Shown here one piece after another: positions 13,960 to 22,949 of a stretch of DNA of 22,958 nucleotides (positions within the stretch are counted from its first letter, which is position 1; every line of letters begins with the position of its first letter). A model generated the notes under the pieces. The model was not told the DNA's origin. It was given only the letters and a program-made list of their open reading frames with translations, and searched no databases. Source of the stretch: Flemingiibacterium sp045636265 (GTDB lineage: Bacteria; Bacillota; Clostridia; Oscillospirales; CAG-272). The position numbers and the translations under genes were made by a program. Location of the stretch: assembly GCA_045636265.1 (NCBI GenBank), contig JAZTXD010000103.1:1-22958 (forward strand), read 5' to 3'.

Positions 13960-14991
13960 ATGCCGGAAAAAATAATACTTACTGACAGTGCGGAGCAGAC
14001 TGCCGTGCTGTTCGGTGAGCTTGATACCAATCTCGAAAAGCTTGAGAGGGCGTTTGGCGTTGTGATAAAGTCGAGTGCATCCCAAAACAGCGCGGGTGAT
14101 GCTGTGAGCGTAAGCGGCTCTGACGCAGAGGCGGTGGAGCGTGCTGTAAATGCAATCGGATATTTAAAACGTATGGCGAAGCTTAACAGTACGCTTACCG
14201 CGCAGAATGTCGATTACGTTGTTGACATGGTGTCCGACGGAAGAACGGGTGAGCTTCACGAGCTTGACGACGATGCGATTTGTCTGACTACAAGAGGAAA
14301 GCCCATTAAGGCAAAGACCGTAGGTCAGAAAAAATATGTGGAAGCGATAAAGAAAAACACCGTTATCATGGGAATAGGTCCTGCCGGTACGGGCAAGACC
14401 TTCCTCGCGGTGGCTATGGCGGTAACTGCGCTTAAATCAAAGCAGGTCGAGCGTATCATTTTAACGCGCCCCGCGGTTGAGGCAGGAGAAAAGCTCGGAT
14501 TCTTGCCGGGTGACCTGCAGAATAAAATTGACCCGTATCTGCGTCCGCTTTACGATGCGCTTTACGAAATGCTCGGAAGCGAAGCGTATCAGCGGTATGT
14601 TGAGCGCGGCACTATCGAAATTGCGCCGCTTGCGTACATGCGCGGACGTACACTTGACGATTCGTTCATCATACTCGACGAGGCGCAGAATACCACGCCC
14701 GAGCAGATGAAGATGTTTTTAACACGTCTTGGATTTAATTCAAAGGCCGTCGTGACCGGTGACCTCACGCAGACGGACTTGCCGTTCGGCAAGAAGAGCG
14801 GACTTGCCGAGGCGGTTAAGATTCTTGAGGGGATTGACGATATCGCAGTCCACCGCTTCAGCGAGCGCGACGTTGTGCGCCACAGGCTTGTGCAGAAGAT
14901 AATTTTAGCCTATGAAAACTATGATAAGAGCCGTCAGCGTGACGGTGGTACAAAACAGACGTATAAAGTGAGAAAGGAAAACGAACAATGA
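13960..14991 (+). CDS. phoH: PhoH-like ATPase
   Basis: This is a 343-residue cytoplasmic ATPase of the PhoH/YbeZ type. A KH-like N-terminal part (residues about 1-75) precedes the ATPase core. Walker A is GPAGTGKT at 140-147 and Walker B is FIILDEAQN with D240 and E241; the stretch ILTRPAVEAGEKLGFLPGD is a family signature. The start at 13960 is preceded by AGGAG at 9 bases. The in-frame ATG further upstream lies inside yqfD, so it was rejected. PhoH is functionally linked to YbeY, and here its stop overlaps the ybeY start by 4 bases, consistent with a joint role in RNA metabolism. Confidence 0.94.
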   Translation: MPEKIILTDSAEQTAVLFGELDTNLEKLERAFGVVIKSSASQNSAGDAVSVSGSDAEAVERAVNAIGYLKRMAKLNSTLTAQNVDYVVDMVSDGRTGELHELDDDAICLTTRGKPIKAKTVGQKKYVEAIKKNTVIMGIGPAGTGKTFLAVAMAVTALKSKQVERIILTRPAVEAGEKLGFLPGDLQNKIDPYLRPLYDALYEMLGSEAYQRYVERGTIEIAPLAYMRGRTLDDSFIILDEAQNTTPEQMKMFLTRLGFNSKAVVTGDLTQTDLPFGKKSGLAEAVKILEGIDDIAVHRFSERDVVRHRLVQKIILAYENYDKSRQRDGGTKQTYKVRKENEQ

Positions 14992-15464
14992 AACACTATA
15001 TCCATTTTACAAACGAGCAGGACAAAGAAAATGTAAGCGGCGAGCTTCGCTGCCTTGTAAAGGCGGCTATATATTCCGCGCTCGCTTATGAGGATTTTCA
15101 GTGCAGTGCGGAGATTTCCGTTACCTTCACCGATAACGATGGCATACAGGAGATCAATAAAGAGCACCGCGAGATTGATGCGCCCACAGATGTATTATCC
15201 TTCCCGATGATGAGCGAGGACGGCGAGTGCGATATCAACATGGCAACCGAGGCTATACTCCTCGGAGATATCGTAATATCGCTTGAGCGTGCACGTGAGC
15301 AGGCGAAGGAACTCGGTCACAGCTACACCCGTGAGGTGGCATTCCTCACCGTTCACTCCGTGCTTCATCTGCTCGGATATGACCATGTAACAAGCGAAGA
15401 GGACGAGCGCGTAATGTGCGACAAGCAGTCCGCAGTGCTTGAGTGCATGGGCATCGGAAGATAA
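14988..15464 (+). CDS. ybeY: Endoribonuclease YbeY
   Basis: This is a 158-residue zinc-dependent RNase involved in 16S rRNA maturation and ribosome quality control. The metal triad H-x3-H-x5-H is at H123, H127 and H133 (HSVLHLLGYDH). The usual Gly after the first His is Ser. The family stretch TDVLSFPM lies at about 67-74, and the substrate Arg region EINKEHREID precedes it. The start overlaps the phoH stop as ATGA, with GAAAGGA upstream. In Bacillus the genes pgpH, dgkA and cdd surround this gene; none is present here. Confidence 0.94.
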   Translation: MKHYIHFTNEQDKENVSGELRCLVKAAIYSALAYEDFQCSAEISVTFTDNDGIQEINKEHREIDAPTDVLSFPMMSEDGECDINMATEAILLGDIVISLERAREQAKELGHSYTREVAFLTVHSVLHLLGYDHVTSEEDERVMCDKQSAVLECMGIGR

Positions 15465-15472
15465 AATCGGTA

Positions 15473-15501
15473 TAGACAAAACCCGGTATTTGTGGTACAA
15501 T
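15473..15501 (+). promoter_or_regulatory. Sigma-A promoter of era
   Basis: The -35 box is TAGACA (15473-15478) and the -10 box is TACAAT (15496-15501), with a 17-base spacer. It lies in the 77-base gap after ybeY. No terminator is visible there, so era can be transcribed both from the upstream operon and independently of it. Confidence 0.75.
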
Positions 15502-15541
15502 ATACTTAACTAACAAATAATCTTAACAGAGGACAAGCATT

Positions 15542-16426
15542 ATGACAAGAACAGGCTTTATTGCAATAGTAGGACGCCCGAACGTCGGCAAATCAACGCT
15601 TCTTAACGCGCTTCTCGGTGAGAAAGTATCCATCGTGTCAAATAAGCCGCAGACAACGAGAAACCGTATCACGGGTATACTCACGCTCGGCGAGGATCAG
15701 TTCGTATTTCTTGACACACCGGGAATGTTAAAGCCTAAAAACAAGCTTGGCGACTACATGGTAAAAACCATCACCTCCGCAATCGGTGAGGTTGACGCGG
15801 CTATACTTGTGGTTGACGCGGCTAAATCCGTTTCCGATGTGGAGGAGGGCATACTCGCACGCTTTAAAAAGCAGGAAACTCCCGTAATCCTCGCAATAAA
15901 CAAAACCGACACGGTCAACGCCACCAAGGTTGCCGAGTGCATTATGGCATACAGCGCGCTCTACGATTTTGAGGCGGTTATTCCCATGGCGGCTGTGAAG
16001 AACGAGGGCGTTTCTATCGTTATAGACGAGGTGTCTGGACTGCTTCACGAGAGCGGCTGGTTCTTCCCCGAGGACATGCTTACCGATCAGCCGGAGCGAC
16101 TTCTCGCGGCAGAGATAATCCGCGAAAAGCTTCTTCGCACACTCAACGATGAGATTCCCCACGGAACAGCGGTTGTAATCGAGGCGTTCGAGGAAAGCTC
16201 GTCGATAATCAAGATCCGTGCGGAGATATTCTGTGAGAAGGATTCGCATAAGGGCATCATCATCGGCAAGGGCGGCGCGGCTCTTAAAAAGGTCGGTACA
16301 TGGGCGCGTGAGGATATGGAAGCATTCTTTGGCATAAAGGTGCATCTTGACCTTTGGGTGAAGGTTAAGGAGAACTGGCGCGATAACGCAAGCCTTCTCA
16401 ATACCTTCGGATTCAATAACGACTGA
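15542..16426 (+). CDS. era: Ribosome-assembly GTPase Era
   Basis: This is a 294-residue GTPase that binds the 3' end of 16S rRNA and acts in 30S subunit assembly. The G motifs are G1 GRPNVGKS (11-18), the effector region QTTRNRITG, G3 DTPG (58-61) and G4 NKTD (120-123). The C-terminal KH domain has the loop IIIGKGGAALKKVG (about 239-252). Length and domain order are normal. GAGG lies 9 bases before the ATG. recO begins one base after its stop codon. The position after ybeY joins two rRNA-processing factors. Confidence 0.97.
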   Translation: MTRTGFIAIVGRPNVGKSTLLNALLGEKVSIVSNKPQTTRNRITGILTLGEDQFVFLDTPGMLKPKNKLGDYMVKTITSAIGEVDAAILVVDAAKSVSDVEEGILARFKKQETPVILAINKTDTVNATKVAECIMAYSALYDFEAVIPMAAVKNEGVSIVIDEVSGLLHESGWFFPEDMLTDQPERLLAAEIIREKLLRTLNDEIPHGTAVVIEAFEESSSIIKIRAEIFCEKDSHKGIIIGKGGAALKKVGTWAREDMEAFFGIKVHLDLWVKVKENWRDNASLLNTFGFNND

Positions 16427-16427
16427 T

Positions 16428-17222
16428 ATGCTTATAACGCTAAAGGGCCTGGTTCTCCGCGAAACTCCCATAAGCGACAACGCGAAATATATAAATGTGC
16501 TTACAGCGGAGCAGGGGAGAATCTCCGTGCTTGTTCGCGGCGCACTCAGACTTCGCGGACCTCACACGGCATCAACACAGCTTTTTTGCTACAGCGAATT
16601 TGTGCTCTATGAGAAAAACGGTAAATATACGCTCAACGATTCCTCGCTTATCGAAAATTATTTTCACCTGTGCGATGATTTCGACAGAATGACCGTCGGG
16701 ACGTATGTGCTTAACACGGTTGAATATACCTCGAGTGAGGAGCAGCCGGAAGCGGAAATGCTTCGTCTCGCACTCAACACGCTGTGGGCGCTGACGCACT
16801 ATAAAGACAGAGATATACGCCTTATAAAAGGCGTTTATGAAATGCGCCTTGCGTTGATTCTGGGATTTGCTCCGAATGTGGTGCATTGCGAGGAGTGCGG
16901 ATGCGGCGTTGAGGAGGAATACATGTACCTCAATGTCATGGAAGGCAGTATGCGCTGCAAGAGCTGCTCGGGACTTCTCCACAAAGAGCTTCATATGGAG
17001 AACGACCGTCAGGTGGACGACATGCGTACCGCGCAGATAATAATACCGCTTGCGCCGGCATCGGTGCTGGCGATTCAGCATGCACTGTATGCCGACATGC
17101 CGCGGCTGTTTTCGTTCACGCTTGCACCGGAGATTTTGCCGGAGTTTGCCTCTGCGTGTGAGAGGTATCTCGAAAACCACGTTGATCACCATTTCGCGGT
17201 GCTTGATATGCTTGTGTGGTAA
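16428..17222 (+). CDS. recO: DNA repair protein RecO
   Basis: This is a 264-residue recombination mediator that anneals single-stranded DNA and loads RecA with RecR. The N-terminal OB fold begins ITLKGLVLRETPISDNAKYI, typical of RecO. A four-cysteine zinc site is complete: C154-x2-C157 and C177-x2-C180. The gene follows era after one base, the common arrangement in Bacillota, and is probably cotranscribed with it. No separate promoter is visible. Confidence 0.95.
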   Translation: MLITLKGLVLRETPISDNAKYINVLTAEQGRISVLVRGALRLRGPHTASTQLFCYSEFVLYEKNGKYTLNDSSLIENYFHLCDDFDRMTVGTYVLNTVEYTSSEEQPEAEMLRLALNTLWALTHYKDRDIRLIKGVYEMRLALILGFAPNVVHCEECGCGVEEEYMYLNVMEGSMRCKSCSGLLHKELHMENDRQVDDMRTAQIIIPLAPASVLAIQHALYADMPRLFSFTLAPEILPEFASACERYLENHVDHHFAVLDMLVW

Positions 17223-17247
17223 TATTTTCCCGAAAGGAATGTTTTGA

Positions 17248-19638
17248 TTGAGTAGCTATAAAAGAGCGATGAGAACGCTCGAATACGATAAAATACTCGC
17301 GCTTCTGTCAGAGTGCGCTCCCACCGAGGGGGCACGTGAGCGCGCGCTTGCGCTCACGCCGGAGAACGATCCGGACAGAATACTTCGCAGACAGCGCGAG
17401 ACTACAGAAGCCAAGGATATGCAGGCTGTAAAAGGCATGCCGTCCTTTGGACTCATAAAGGATATACGCGATGCGGCTGACCGTGCGGCAAAGGGCGCTG
17501 TACTTTCCCAGCGTGAGCTGCTTGACATCGGAAACGTGCTTCGCACATCGCGCGCGCTTCTTGAATACAGCCGAACTGATCGCCGCGGCACAACGTCGCT
17601 TGACGAGATGTTTGAGCGACTTATCACGGACAAAAAGCTTGAAGAACGGATTTATACAGCCATCGTTTCAGAGGATATGATAGCCGATGAAGCAAGTCCA
17701 GCGCTGTCGGATATCCGCCGCAAGATGCGTCAGGGAAACAACAAAATCAAGGATACGCTCCAGAGCTTTATAAACGGATCATATTCGAAGTTCCTGCAGG
17801 AAAATATCATAACGATGCGTAACGGACGTTATGTTATCCCCGTTAAGGTGGAGCATAAAAATGACGTGCGCGGTCTTGTGCACGACACGTCTGCATCCGG
17901 TGCAACGCTGTTTATTGAGCCGATGTCCGTCGTTGAAGCAAACAACGAGCTTCGTGTGCTTCAGGTTAAAGAAGCAAACGAGATCGAGCGCATACTCACA
18001 GAGCTTTCCGGGGCAGTTGGAGCTATAGAAACGGCGCTTGAGCTTAACTATAAGAACATAACCGAGCTTGCGTTCATATTTGCAAAAAGCGAGCTTTCGT
18101 TCAGACTTGACGGAACTCCGGTGCGTATCACAGGTGACAGGTGTGTGAACCTTATCCGTGCGCGTCATCCTCTGCTTGATAAGAATAAAGTTGTGCCGAT
18201 AACTGTGACGCTCGGTGGCGACATGTCAACGCTCGTTATAACCGGTCCGAATACGGGCGGTAAAACGGTTACGATGAAGACTATCGGACTGCTTTCGCTC
18301 ATGGCGCAGTCGGGACTTCACATCCCGGCATCGGACACATCCGAGCTTTGCGTTTTCGATGAGATTTTCGCGGATATCGGTGACGAGCAGTCGATAGAGC
18401 AGTCGCTGTCCACGTTCTCCTCGCACATGGTGAACATCGTTAGCATAACCGAAAAGGTTGGCCCTCGCTCGCTCGTTCTCATAGACGAGCTTGGCGCCGG
18501 TACAGACCCCGTTGAGGGAGCGGCGCTTGCCATCGCGGTGCTTGAAAAGGTGCGCGAGTCGGGCGCACTTTGCGCGGCGACTACGCATTATGCGGAGCTT
18601 AAAGCGTTTGCGCTTGAAACTCCGGGATTCGTTAACGCTTCGTGTGAGTTTGACGTTAATACGCTCAAACCGACGTACCGACTCATAATCGGCGCACCCG
18701 GAAAATCCAACGCTTTCGCGATATCCTCAAAGCTTGGACTTTCCGACGCTATTGTAAATCGTGCAATGGAGCTTGTGAGCGAGGAAAACAAGCATTTCGA
18801 GGATGTTATCGAAAAGCTTGAAGCGAGCCGTCTTGAAATGGACAAAAACAAGGCTGAGGCGGAGCGCCTTCGCCGTGAGCTCGAAGAATATAAGGCTGTG
18901 AGCGAAAAGAAGATCGCTGACGATCTGGCACGTGCCGAGCGTGAGCTTGAGAGCGCGAGAGTGCAGGCTGTATCCATTGTTGAGAGCGCAAAGGTTACTT
19001 CAAACTATGTTATGGAGCAGCTCGAAAAGGTGAAAAAAGAGCGCGAAAGTGCAAATCTTTCATCGGCACTCGAGGAGTCGCGCCGCAACATAAGAAAGCA
19101 CCTTCGCGAGAGTGACGAGAAGATAAATCCGGTACGGGAAAAGGTTGCCGAGGATTACGTTTTGCCGCGTCCGCTTAAAAAGGGCGACGACGTTATGATA
19201 ATAAACATCGGCAAGAAGGGCGTTGTCGTCGATGTGCCGGATAAGGACGGAAATGTTACCGTTCAGGCTGGCATTATCAAGACGCGCACCAAAGTGTCAA
19301 ACCTCATGCTTCTTGACGAGGCAAAGGTTACCTTCACCGATTCGCAGAAAAAGCAGATCGCTGCGGAGAAATACCGCGTTGTTGTGTCGCGCGACTTCAA
19401 GGATGAGATAGACCTTCGCGGACTCAACGGCGAGGACGCATGGTTTATGGTTGACAAATATTTCGACGAGGCTCATATCGCCGGAATACACATTCTCCGT
19501 CTTATCCACGGCAAGGGAACCGGTGCACTTAAAAATGCGCTCTGGCAATATCTTAAAACCGATCCGCGCGTGGTGTCATACCGATACGGAAAGTACGGCG
19601 AGGGAGATCTCGGCGTTACGATCGTTGAGGTGAAGTGA
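17248..19638 (+). CDS. mutS2: MutS2 with Smr endonuclease domain
   Basis: This is a 796-residue MutS-type ATPase without a mismatch-recognition domain. The core/lever region is followed by the ATPase site: Walker A GPNTGGKT at 333-340 and Walker B LVLIDELGAGTDP. A long charged coiled coil runs at about 510-620, and the C-terminal Smr domain (about 719-796) carries the DLRG and HGKGTG motifs. MutS2 limits recombination in some bacteria, and in Bacillus it rescues collided ribosomes, using the Smr and KOW regions. The stretch PLKKGDDVMIINIGKKGVV fits the KOW-like element. The start is TTG at 17248 with AAAGGA 9 bases upstream; an ATG at 17269 would drop seven residues. It follows recO after 25 bases and continues the operon. 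Confidence 0.95.
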   Translation: MSSYKRAMRTLEYDKILALLSECAPTEGARERALALTPENDPDRILRRQRETTEAKDMQAVKGMPSFGLIKDIRDAADRAAKGAVLSQRELLDIGNVLRTSRALLEYSRTDRRGTTSLDEMFERLITDKKLEERIYTAIVSEDMIADEASPALSDIRRKMRQGNNKIKDTLQSFINGSYSKFLQENIITMRNGRYVIPVKVEHKNDVRGLVHDTSASGATLFIEPMSVVEANNELRVLQVKEANEIERILTELSGAVGAIETALELNYKNITELAFIFAKSELSFRLDGTPVRITGDRCVNLIRARHPLLDKNKVVPITVTLGGDMSTLVITGPNTGGKTVTMKTIGLLSLMAQSGLHIPASDTSELCVFDEIFADIGDEQSIEQSLSTFSSHMVNIVSITEKVGPRSLVLIDELGAGTDPVEGAALAIAVLEKVRESGALCAATTHYAELKAFALETPGFVNASCEFDVNTLKPTYRLIIGAPGKSNAFAISSKLGLSDAIVNRAMELVSEENKHFEDVIEKLEASRLEMDKNKAEAERLRRELEEYKAVSEKKIADDLARAERELESARVQAVSIVESAKVTSNYVMEQLEKVKKERESANLSSALEESRRNIRKHLRESDEKINPVREKVAEDYVLPRPLKKGDDVMIINIGKKGVVVDVPDKDGNVTVQAGIIKTRTKVSNLMLLDEAKVTFTDSQKKQIAAEKYRVVVSRDFKDEIDLRGLNGEDAWFMVDKYFDEAHIAGIHILRLIHGKGTGALKNALWQYLKTDPRVVSYRYGKYGEGDLGVTIVEVK

Positions 19639-19639
19639 T

Positions 19640-20071
19640 ATGCGCAAGTTACTGTCTGCAGCGCTTTTGATCCTATTTCTGTTTACATTGGTTTCTTGCG
19701 GATACGATGAAGAGGACATCCCCGTTTTCTATATCAAGAACGGTACCGAGGCATATGATCCTGCCGAGGAGATGATAGACAACTTCTACAGCACATTCTA
19801 TGACGAGAGTGAGTCCGATGAACCCGATGAGTCAAAGGTGACACAAGCATCGGATAGTACAGACTATACTGAAACTGCCGCTGCAAGCGAACCGAATGAT
19901 ACCCAAGCGCATGTAGATGACGGTACTGTATATTGGGTGAAAAACGGAGAGGTGTGGCACAGAACTGACAAGTGCTCGAGTTTGTCGCGCTCTAAAAATA
20001 TCCGTTCGGGCACTGTAGAGGATGCGATGCTTGCGGGAAAGAAGCGCCAATGTAAGGTGTGCTATGAGTAA
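19640..20071 (+). CDS. Small lipoprotein with C-terminal His/Cys module
   Basis: This is a 143-residue protein with a lipoprotein signal peptide: MRKL, a hydrophobic run, and lipobox LVSC with the acylated cysteine at C20. A low-complexity acidic linker rich in Ser, Asp, Glu and Thr (about 55-94) follows. A compact C-terminal module (about 97-141) comes last: VYWVKNGEVWHRTDKC, then SKNIRSGTVEDAMLAGKKRQCKVC. H107, C112, C138 and C141 could form a zinc site. A similar YHxxxCxxL...SK...EA...G...CxxC module ends many Bacillota surface nucleases and ComEC-like proteins, but its function is unknown. The gene starts one base after the mutS2 stop, with GAGGTGA as binding site. It is likely cotranscribed, though the link with MutS2 is unclear. 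Confidence 0.85.
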   Translation: MRKLLSAALLILFLFTLVSCGYDEEDIPVFYIKNGTEAYDPAEEMIDNFYSTFYDESESDEPDESKVTQASDSTDYTETAAASEPNDTQAHVDDGTVYWVKNGEVWHRTDKCSSLSRSKNIRSGTVEDAMLAGKKRQCKVCYE

Positions 20072-20107
20072 TCTTCCCACCGAAGCGAAATATTTTTTAA
20101 AAAAGGC

Positions 20108-20136
20108 TTCCTTTTTTGAAAAAAGTGTGCTATAAT
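20108..20136 (+). promoter_or_regulatory. Promoter of rhaBA
   Basis: A perfect -10 TATAAT (20131-20136) has a weak -35 TTCCTT (20108-20113) at 17 bases. A weak -35 fits a promoter that needs an activator. An A/T-rich hairpin (AAAAAAGG-CTT-CCTTTTTT) around 20099-20117 may act as a poor terminator of the upstream operon. Confidence 0.6.
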
Positions 20137-20144
20137 GTATTTAT

Positions 20145-20169
20145 AAAATATATATAAAATATATATTTT
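20145..20169 (+). promoter_or_regulatory. AT-rich perfect inverted repeat downstream of the rha -10 box
   Basis: Arms AAAATATATA (20145-20154) and TATATATTTT (20160-20169) are perfect complements around TAAAA. The repeat begins 9 bases after the -10 box, so it covers the predicted transcription start and early leader. It could be a repressor operator or an RNA hairpin; pure A/T composition makes chance symmetry more likely than usual. Confidence 0.4.
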
Positions 20170-20202
20170 CAAATATTTTGCAATTTGAAAGGGGTAACAA
20201 CA

Positions 20203-21681
20203 ATGGCTAAACTTAAAATGCTTGCTATCGACCTTGGCGCGTCAAGCGGACGCGGCATTGTCGGCACTTTCGACGGAAACAAGCTCTCGCTTGAGGAAAA
20301 TCACAGATTCCCCAATGAGCCGGTTACAGTAGCCGGAACATTCACATGGGATATGCTCCGCATTTTCCACGAAATCAAGAATTCCATTCGCAAGTGTGCA
20401 CTTTCCGATGATAAGGATATAAGCTCTATCGGTATCGACACATGGGGCGTTGACTTCGGTCTTATCGACAAGACCGGCCGTCTTATGGCAAATCCCGTAC
20501 ACTACCGCGACACCAGAACCGAGGGTATCATCGAGTATGCGGACAAGTTCGTTCCGCGCTCCGAGCTTTACAACACCACTGGACTTCAGTTCATGAACTT
20601 CAACACCGTATATCAGATACTCGCATCCATGCGCGACGAGCCGGTGTACATAAACAACGCAGACAAGCTGCTCTTTACACCTGACCTTCTTAACTATTTC
20701 CTCACAGGTGTAATGCGCACCGAGTATACCATTGCATCCACCGGTGCAATTCTCGATGCAAGAAAGCGCGACTTCGCCTATGATATGCTTGAGAAGTTCG
20801 GCATCCCCACAAATATTTTCGCGCCTATCGCACATCCCGGCTCTATTGTAGGTCCGCTTCTTCCCCAGGTGCTCGAGGAGGTTGGCGATATCAAGGCAAA
20901 CGTTGTAAACGTTGCGGCTCATGATACCGGTTCCGCGGTTCTCGCAGTTCCCGCAACAAGCGATGACTTTATCTTCATCAGCTCCGGTACATGGTCTATC
21001 ATGGGCTCCGAGGTTAAGGAGCCGATCATCTCCGATGCATCGTTCAAGTATAACTTCACAAACGAGGGCGGCGTTGAAAAGACTATCCGCTTCTCCAAGA
21101 ACATAACCGGACTCTGGCTCAAGCAGGAATCCAAGCGTCAGTGGGAGCGTGAGGGTAAGAATTATACTCACGATCAGCTCACAGACATGGCTCTCGCTTC
21201 AAAGCCGCTTCAGTGCTTCATCGATCCCGATGATCCTCTCTTCGCAACTCCCGGTAACCTTCCCAGAAGAATTGTGGAATATTGCAAGACCACCGGTCAG
21301 CATGTTCCCGAGAATACAGGCGAGATCATGCGCTGCATCTTCGAGTCGCTCGCACTCCGTTACCGCTATACCGTTGACTGCATCGATGAGATGAAGGGCC
21401 ACAAGACTCCTGCTATCAACATCGTTGGCGGCGGTACAAAGGAAGCTATCCTTTGCCAGTTCGCGGCAGACGCATGCGGACGTCCCGTACACGCAGGTCC
21501 CGTTGAGGCTACCGCTATCGGTAACATCGCAACTCAGGCGATTGCCGCAGGCGAGATCAAGAATGTGGCAGAAGCACGTGAGGTTATCCGCAATTCGTTT
21601 GATATTGAATACTACGAGCCGAAGGACACAGAAATGTGGGATGAGGGCTACGAGCGCTTCAAGAAGCTTATTGAGAAATAA
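20203..21681 (+). CDS. rhaB: Rhamnulokinase
   Basis: This is a 492-residue sugar kinase of the FGGY family that phosphorylates L-rhamnulose to L-rhamnulose 1-phosphate. The N-terminal phosphate loop is AIDLGASSGRG (about 8-18). The substrate region is GIDTWGVDFGLID, and the catalytic base is D241 in AAHDTGSAV. The C-terminal ATP-binding element is NIVGGGTKEAILCQFAADA. The start is the ATG at 20203 with AAAGGGG 8 bases upstream; an in-frame TTG at 20185 lies within the binding site and was rejected. rhaA follows after 17 bases with its own binding site, so the two form an operon. The aldolase RhaD, a transporter and a regulator are not in the window. Confidence 0.95.
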   Translation: MAKLKMLAIDLGASSGRGIVGTFDGNKLSLEENHRFPNEPVTVAGTFTWDMLRIFHEIKNSIRKCALSDDKDISSIGIDTWGVDFGLIDKTGRLMANPVHYRDTRTEGIIEYADKFVPRSELYNTTGLQFMNFNTVYQILASMRDEPVYINNADKLLFTPDLLNYFLTGVMRTEYTIASTGAILDARKRDFAYDMLEKFGIPTNIFAPIAHPGSIVGPLLPQVLEEVGDIKANVVNVAAHDTGSAVLAVPATSDDFIFISSGTWSIMGSEVKEPIISDASFKYNFTNEGGVEKTIRFSKNITGLWLKQESKRQWEREGKNYTHDQLTDMALASKPLQCFIDPDDPLFATPGNLPRRIVEYCKTTGQHVPENTGEIMRCIFESLALRYRYTVDCIDEMKGHKTPAINIVGGGTKEAILCQFAADACGRPVHAGPVEATAIGNIATQAIAAGEIKNVAEAREVIRNSFDIEYYEPKDTEMWDEGYERFKKLIEK

Positions 21682-21698
21682 TATTTTGGGAGGAAACT

Positions 21699-22949
21699 AT
21701 GAACACACAGAAAAATTATGCTCTTGCCAAGGAAATATACGCCTCTCTTGGCGTTGACACCGATGCGGCAATAGCAAGACTTCGCACCATCCCGATCTCT
21801 ATGCATTGCTGGCAGGGCGATGACGTGCTCGGCTTTGAGTCATCGGACACCGCACTCAGCGGCGGAATTCAGACTACCGGAAATTATCCCGGCAGAGCGA
21901 GAAATATCGACGAGCTTCGCGCGGATTTTGAGAAGGCGGCTTCGATGATTCCCGGCAAGAAGCGTATCAATCTTCATGCTATTTACCTTGACACGCTTGG
22001 TGAGAAAGTTGAGAGAAACAAGATCGAGCCAAAGCACTTTGCGTCCTGGATTGACTGGGCAAAAGAGCAGGGTGTCGGTATTGACTTCAACTCTACCTGC
22101 TTCTCGCATCCCATGAGCGCGAGCGGATTTACTCTTTCAAGCGCGGATAATGCGGTGCGTGAATATTGGATAGAGCACTGCATAAACGCACGTCTTGTTG
22201 CCGAGTATATCGGCCGCGAGATGGGCGACAAGACCGTCACCAACCACTGGATTCCTGACGGATTCAAGGATACTCCCGTTGACAGATACGCATACCGCGA
22301 GCGCCTGATTGATTCTTATAACAGAATCTTTGCAGGACAGAATCGCGAGTATAACCTTAACGCTGTTGAATCGAAGGTGTTCGGAATCGGTGCGGAGTCG
22401 TGTACCATAGCATCTCTTGAGATGTGCATGGGATATGCTGTGAAGAACAATCTCTTGCTCACGCTTGACACCGGACATTTTCATCCCACCGAGATGGTTT
22501 CGGATAAAATATCGTCGGCACTCTTGTTCCTTGACGATGTGCTTCTTCATGTATCCAGACCGGTGCGCTGGGACTCCGACCATGTGGTTGTTTTCGATGA
22601 TGAGCTGAAGGCCATTGCATCCGAGATAATTCGCGGCAATTTTGAAAAGCGCGTTCACATCGGACTCGACTTCTTTGACGCGTCGATCAACCGCATCGCG
22701 GCATGGGTTATCGGAACTCGCAACATGCAGAAGGCGCTTCTCTATGCGCTTCTTGAGCCGTCCGATAAGCTTAAAGCTCTTGAGCTTGACGGAGATTACA
22801 CCTCCCGTCTTGCACTTCTTGAGGAGCTTAAATCCTATCCATTCGCTGCGGTTTGGGACTATTACTGCGAGTGTGAGGGTGTCGCTGTACGCGATTCCTG
22901 GCTTGCGGATGTCAAGAAATATGAGGCGGATATACTCTCAAAAAGATAA
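21699..22949 (+). CDS. rhaA: L-rhamnose isomerase
   Basis: This is a 416-residue metal-dependent isomerase that converts L-rhamnose to L-rhamnulose, the substrate of the preceding kinase. The sequence is complete from ATG (GGGAGG 6 bases upstream) to TAA. Family hallmarks are SMHCWQGDDVLGFE near the N terminus, INLHAIYLD, GIDFNSTCFSHP, and the metal-site stretches AVESKVFGIGAESCT and LTLDTGHFHPTE. The length matches other RhaA proteins. The gene order B-A is shared with many rhamnose operons. The window ends 9 bases after the stop, so downstream genes and the terminator cannot be seen. Confidence 0.97.
   Translation: MNTQKNYALAKEIYASLGVDTDAAIARLRTIPISMHCWQGDDVLGFESSDTALSGGIQTTGNYPGRARNIDELRADFEKAASMIPGKKRINLHAIYLDTLGEKVERNKIEPKHFASWIDWAKEQGVGIDFNSTCFSHPMSASGFTLSSADNAVREYWIEHCINARLVAEYIGREMGDKTVTNHWIPDGFKDTPVDRYAYRERLIDSYNRIFAGQNREYNLNAVESKVFGIGAESCTIASLEMCMGYAVKNNLLLTLDTGHFHPTEMVSDKISSALLFLDDVLLHVSRPVRWDSDHVVVFDDELKAIASEIIRGNFEKRVHIGLDFFDASINRIAAWVIGTRNMQKALLYALLEPSDKLKALELDGDYTSRLALLEELKSYPFAAVWDYYCECEGVAVRDSWLADVKKYEADILSKR

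Noticed and set aside
15728..16480. Open frame of 250 codons antisense to era
   Set aside because: It is opposite a complete era gene and crosses into recO; no recognisable protein.
20115..20136. TTGAAA before TATAAT as the rha promoter
   Set aside because: The spacing is only 9 bases, too short for a sigma-A promoter; the weaker TTCCTT at 17 bases fits better.
20242..21171. Open frame of 309 codons antisense to rhaB
   Set aside because: It is a shadow frame of a strongly conserved kinase gene, with no promoter or binding site.
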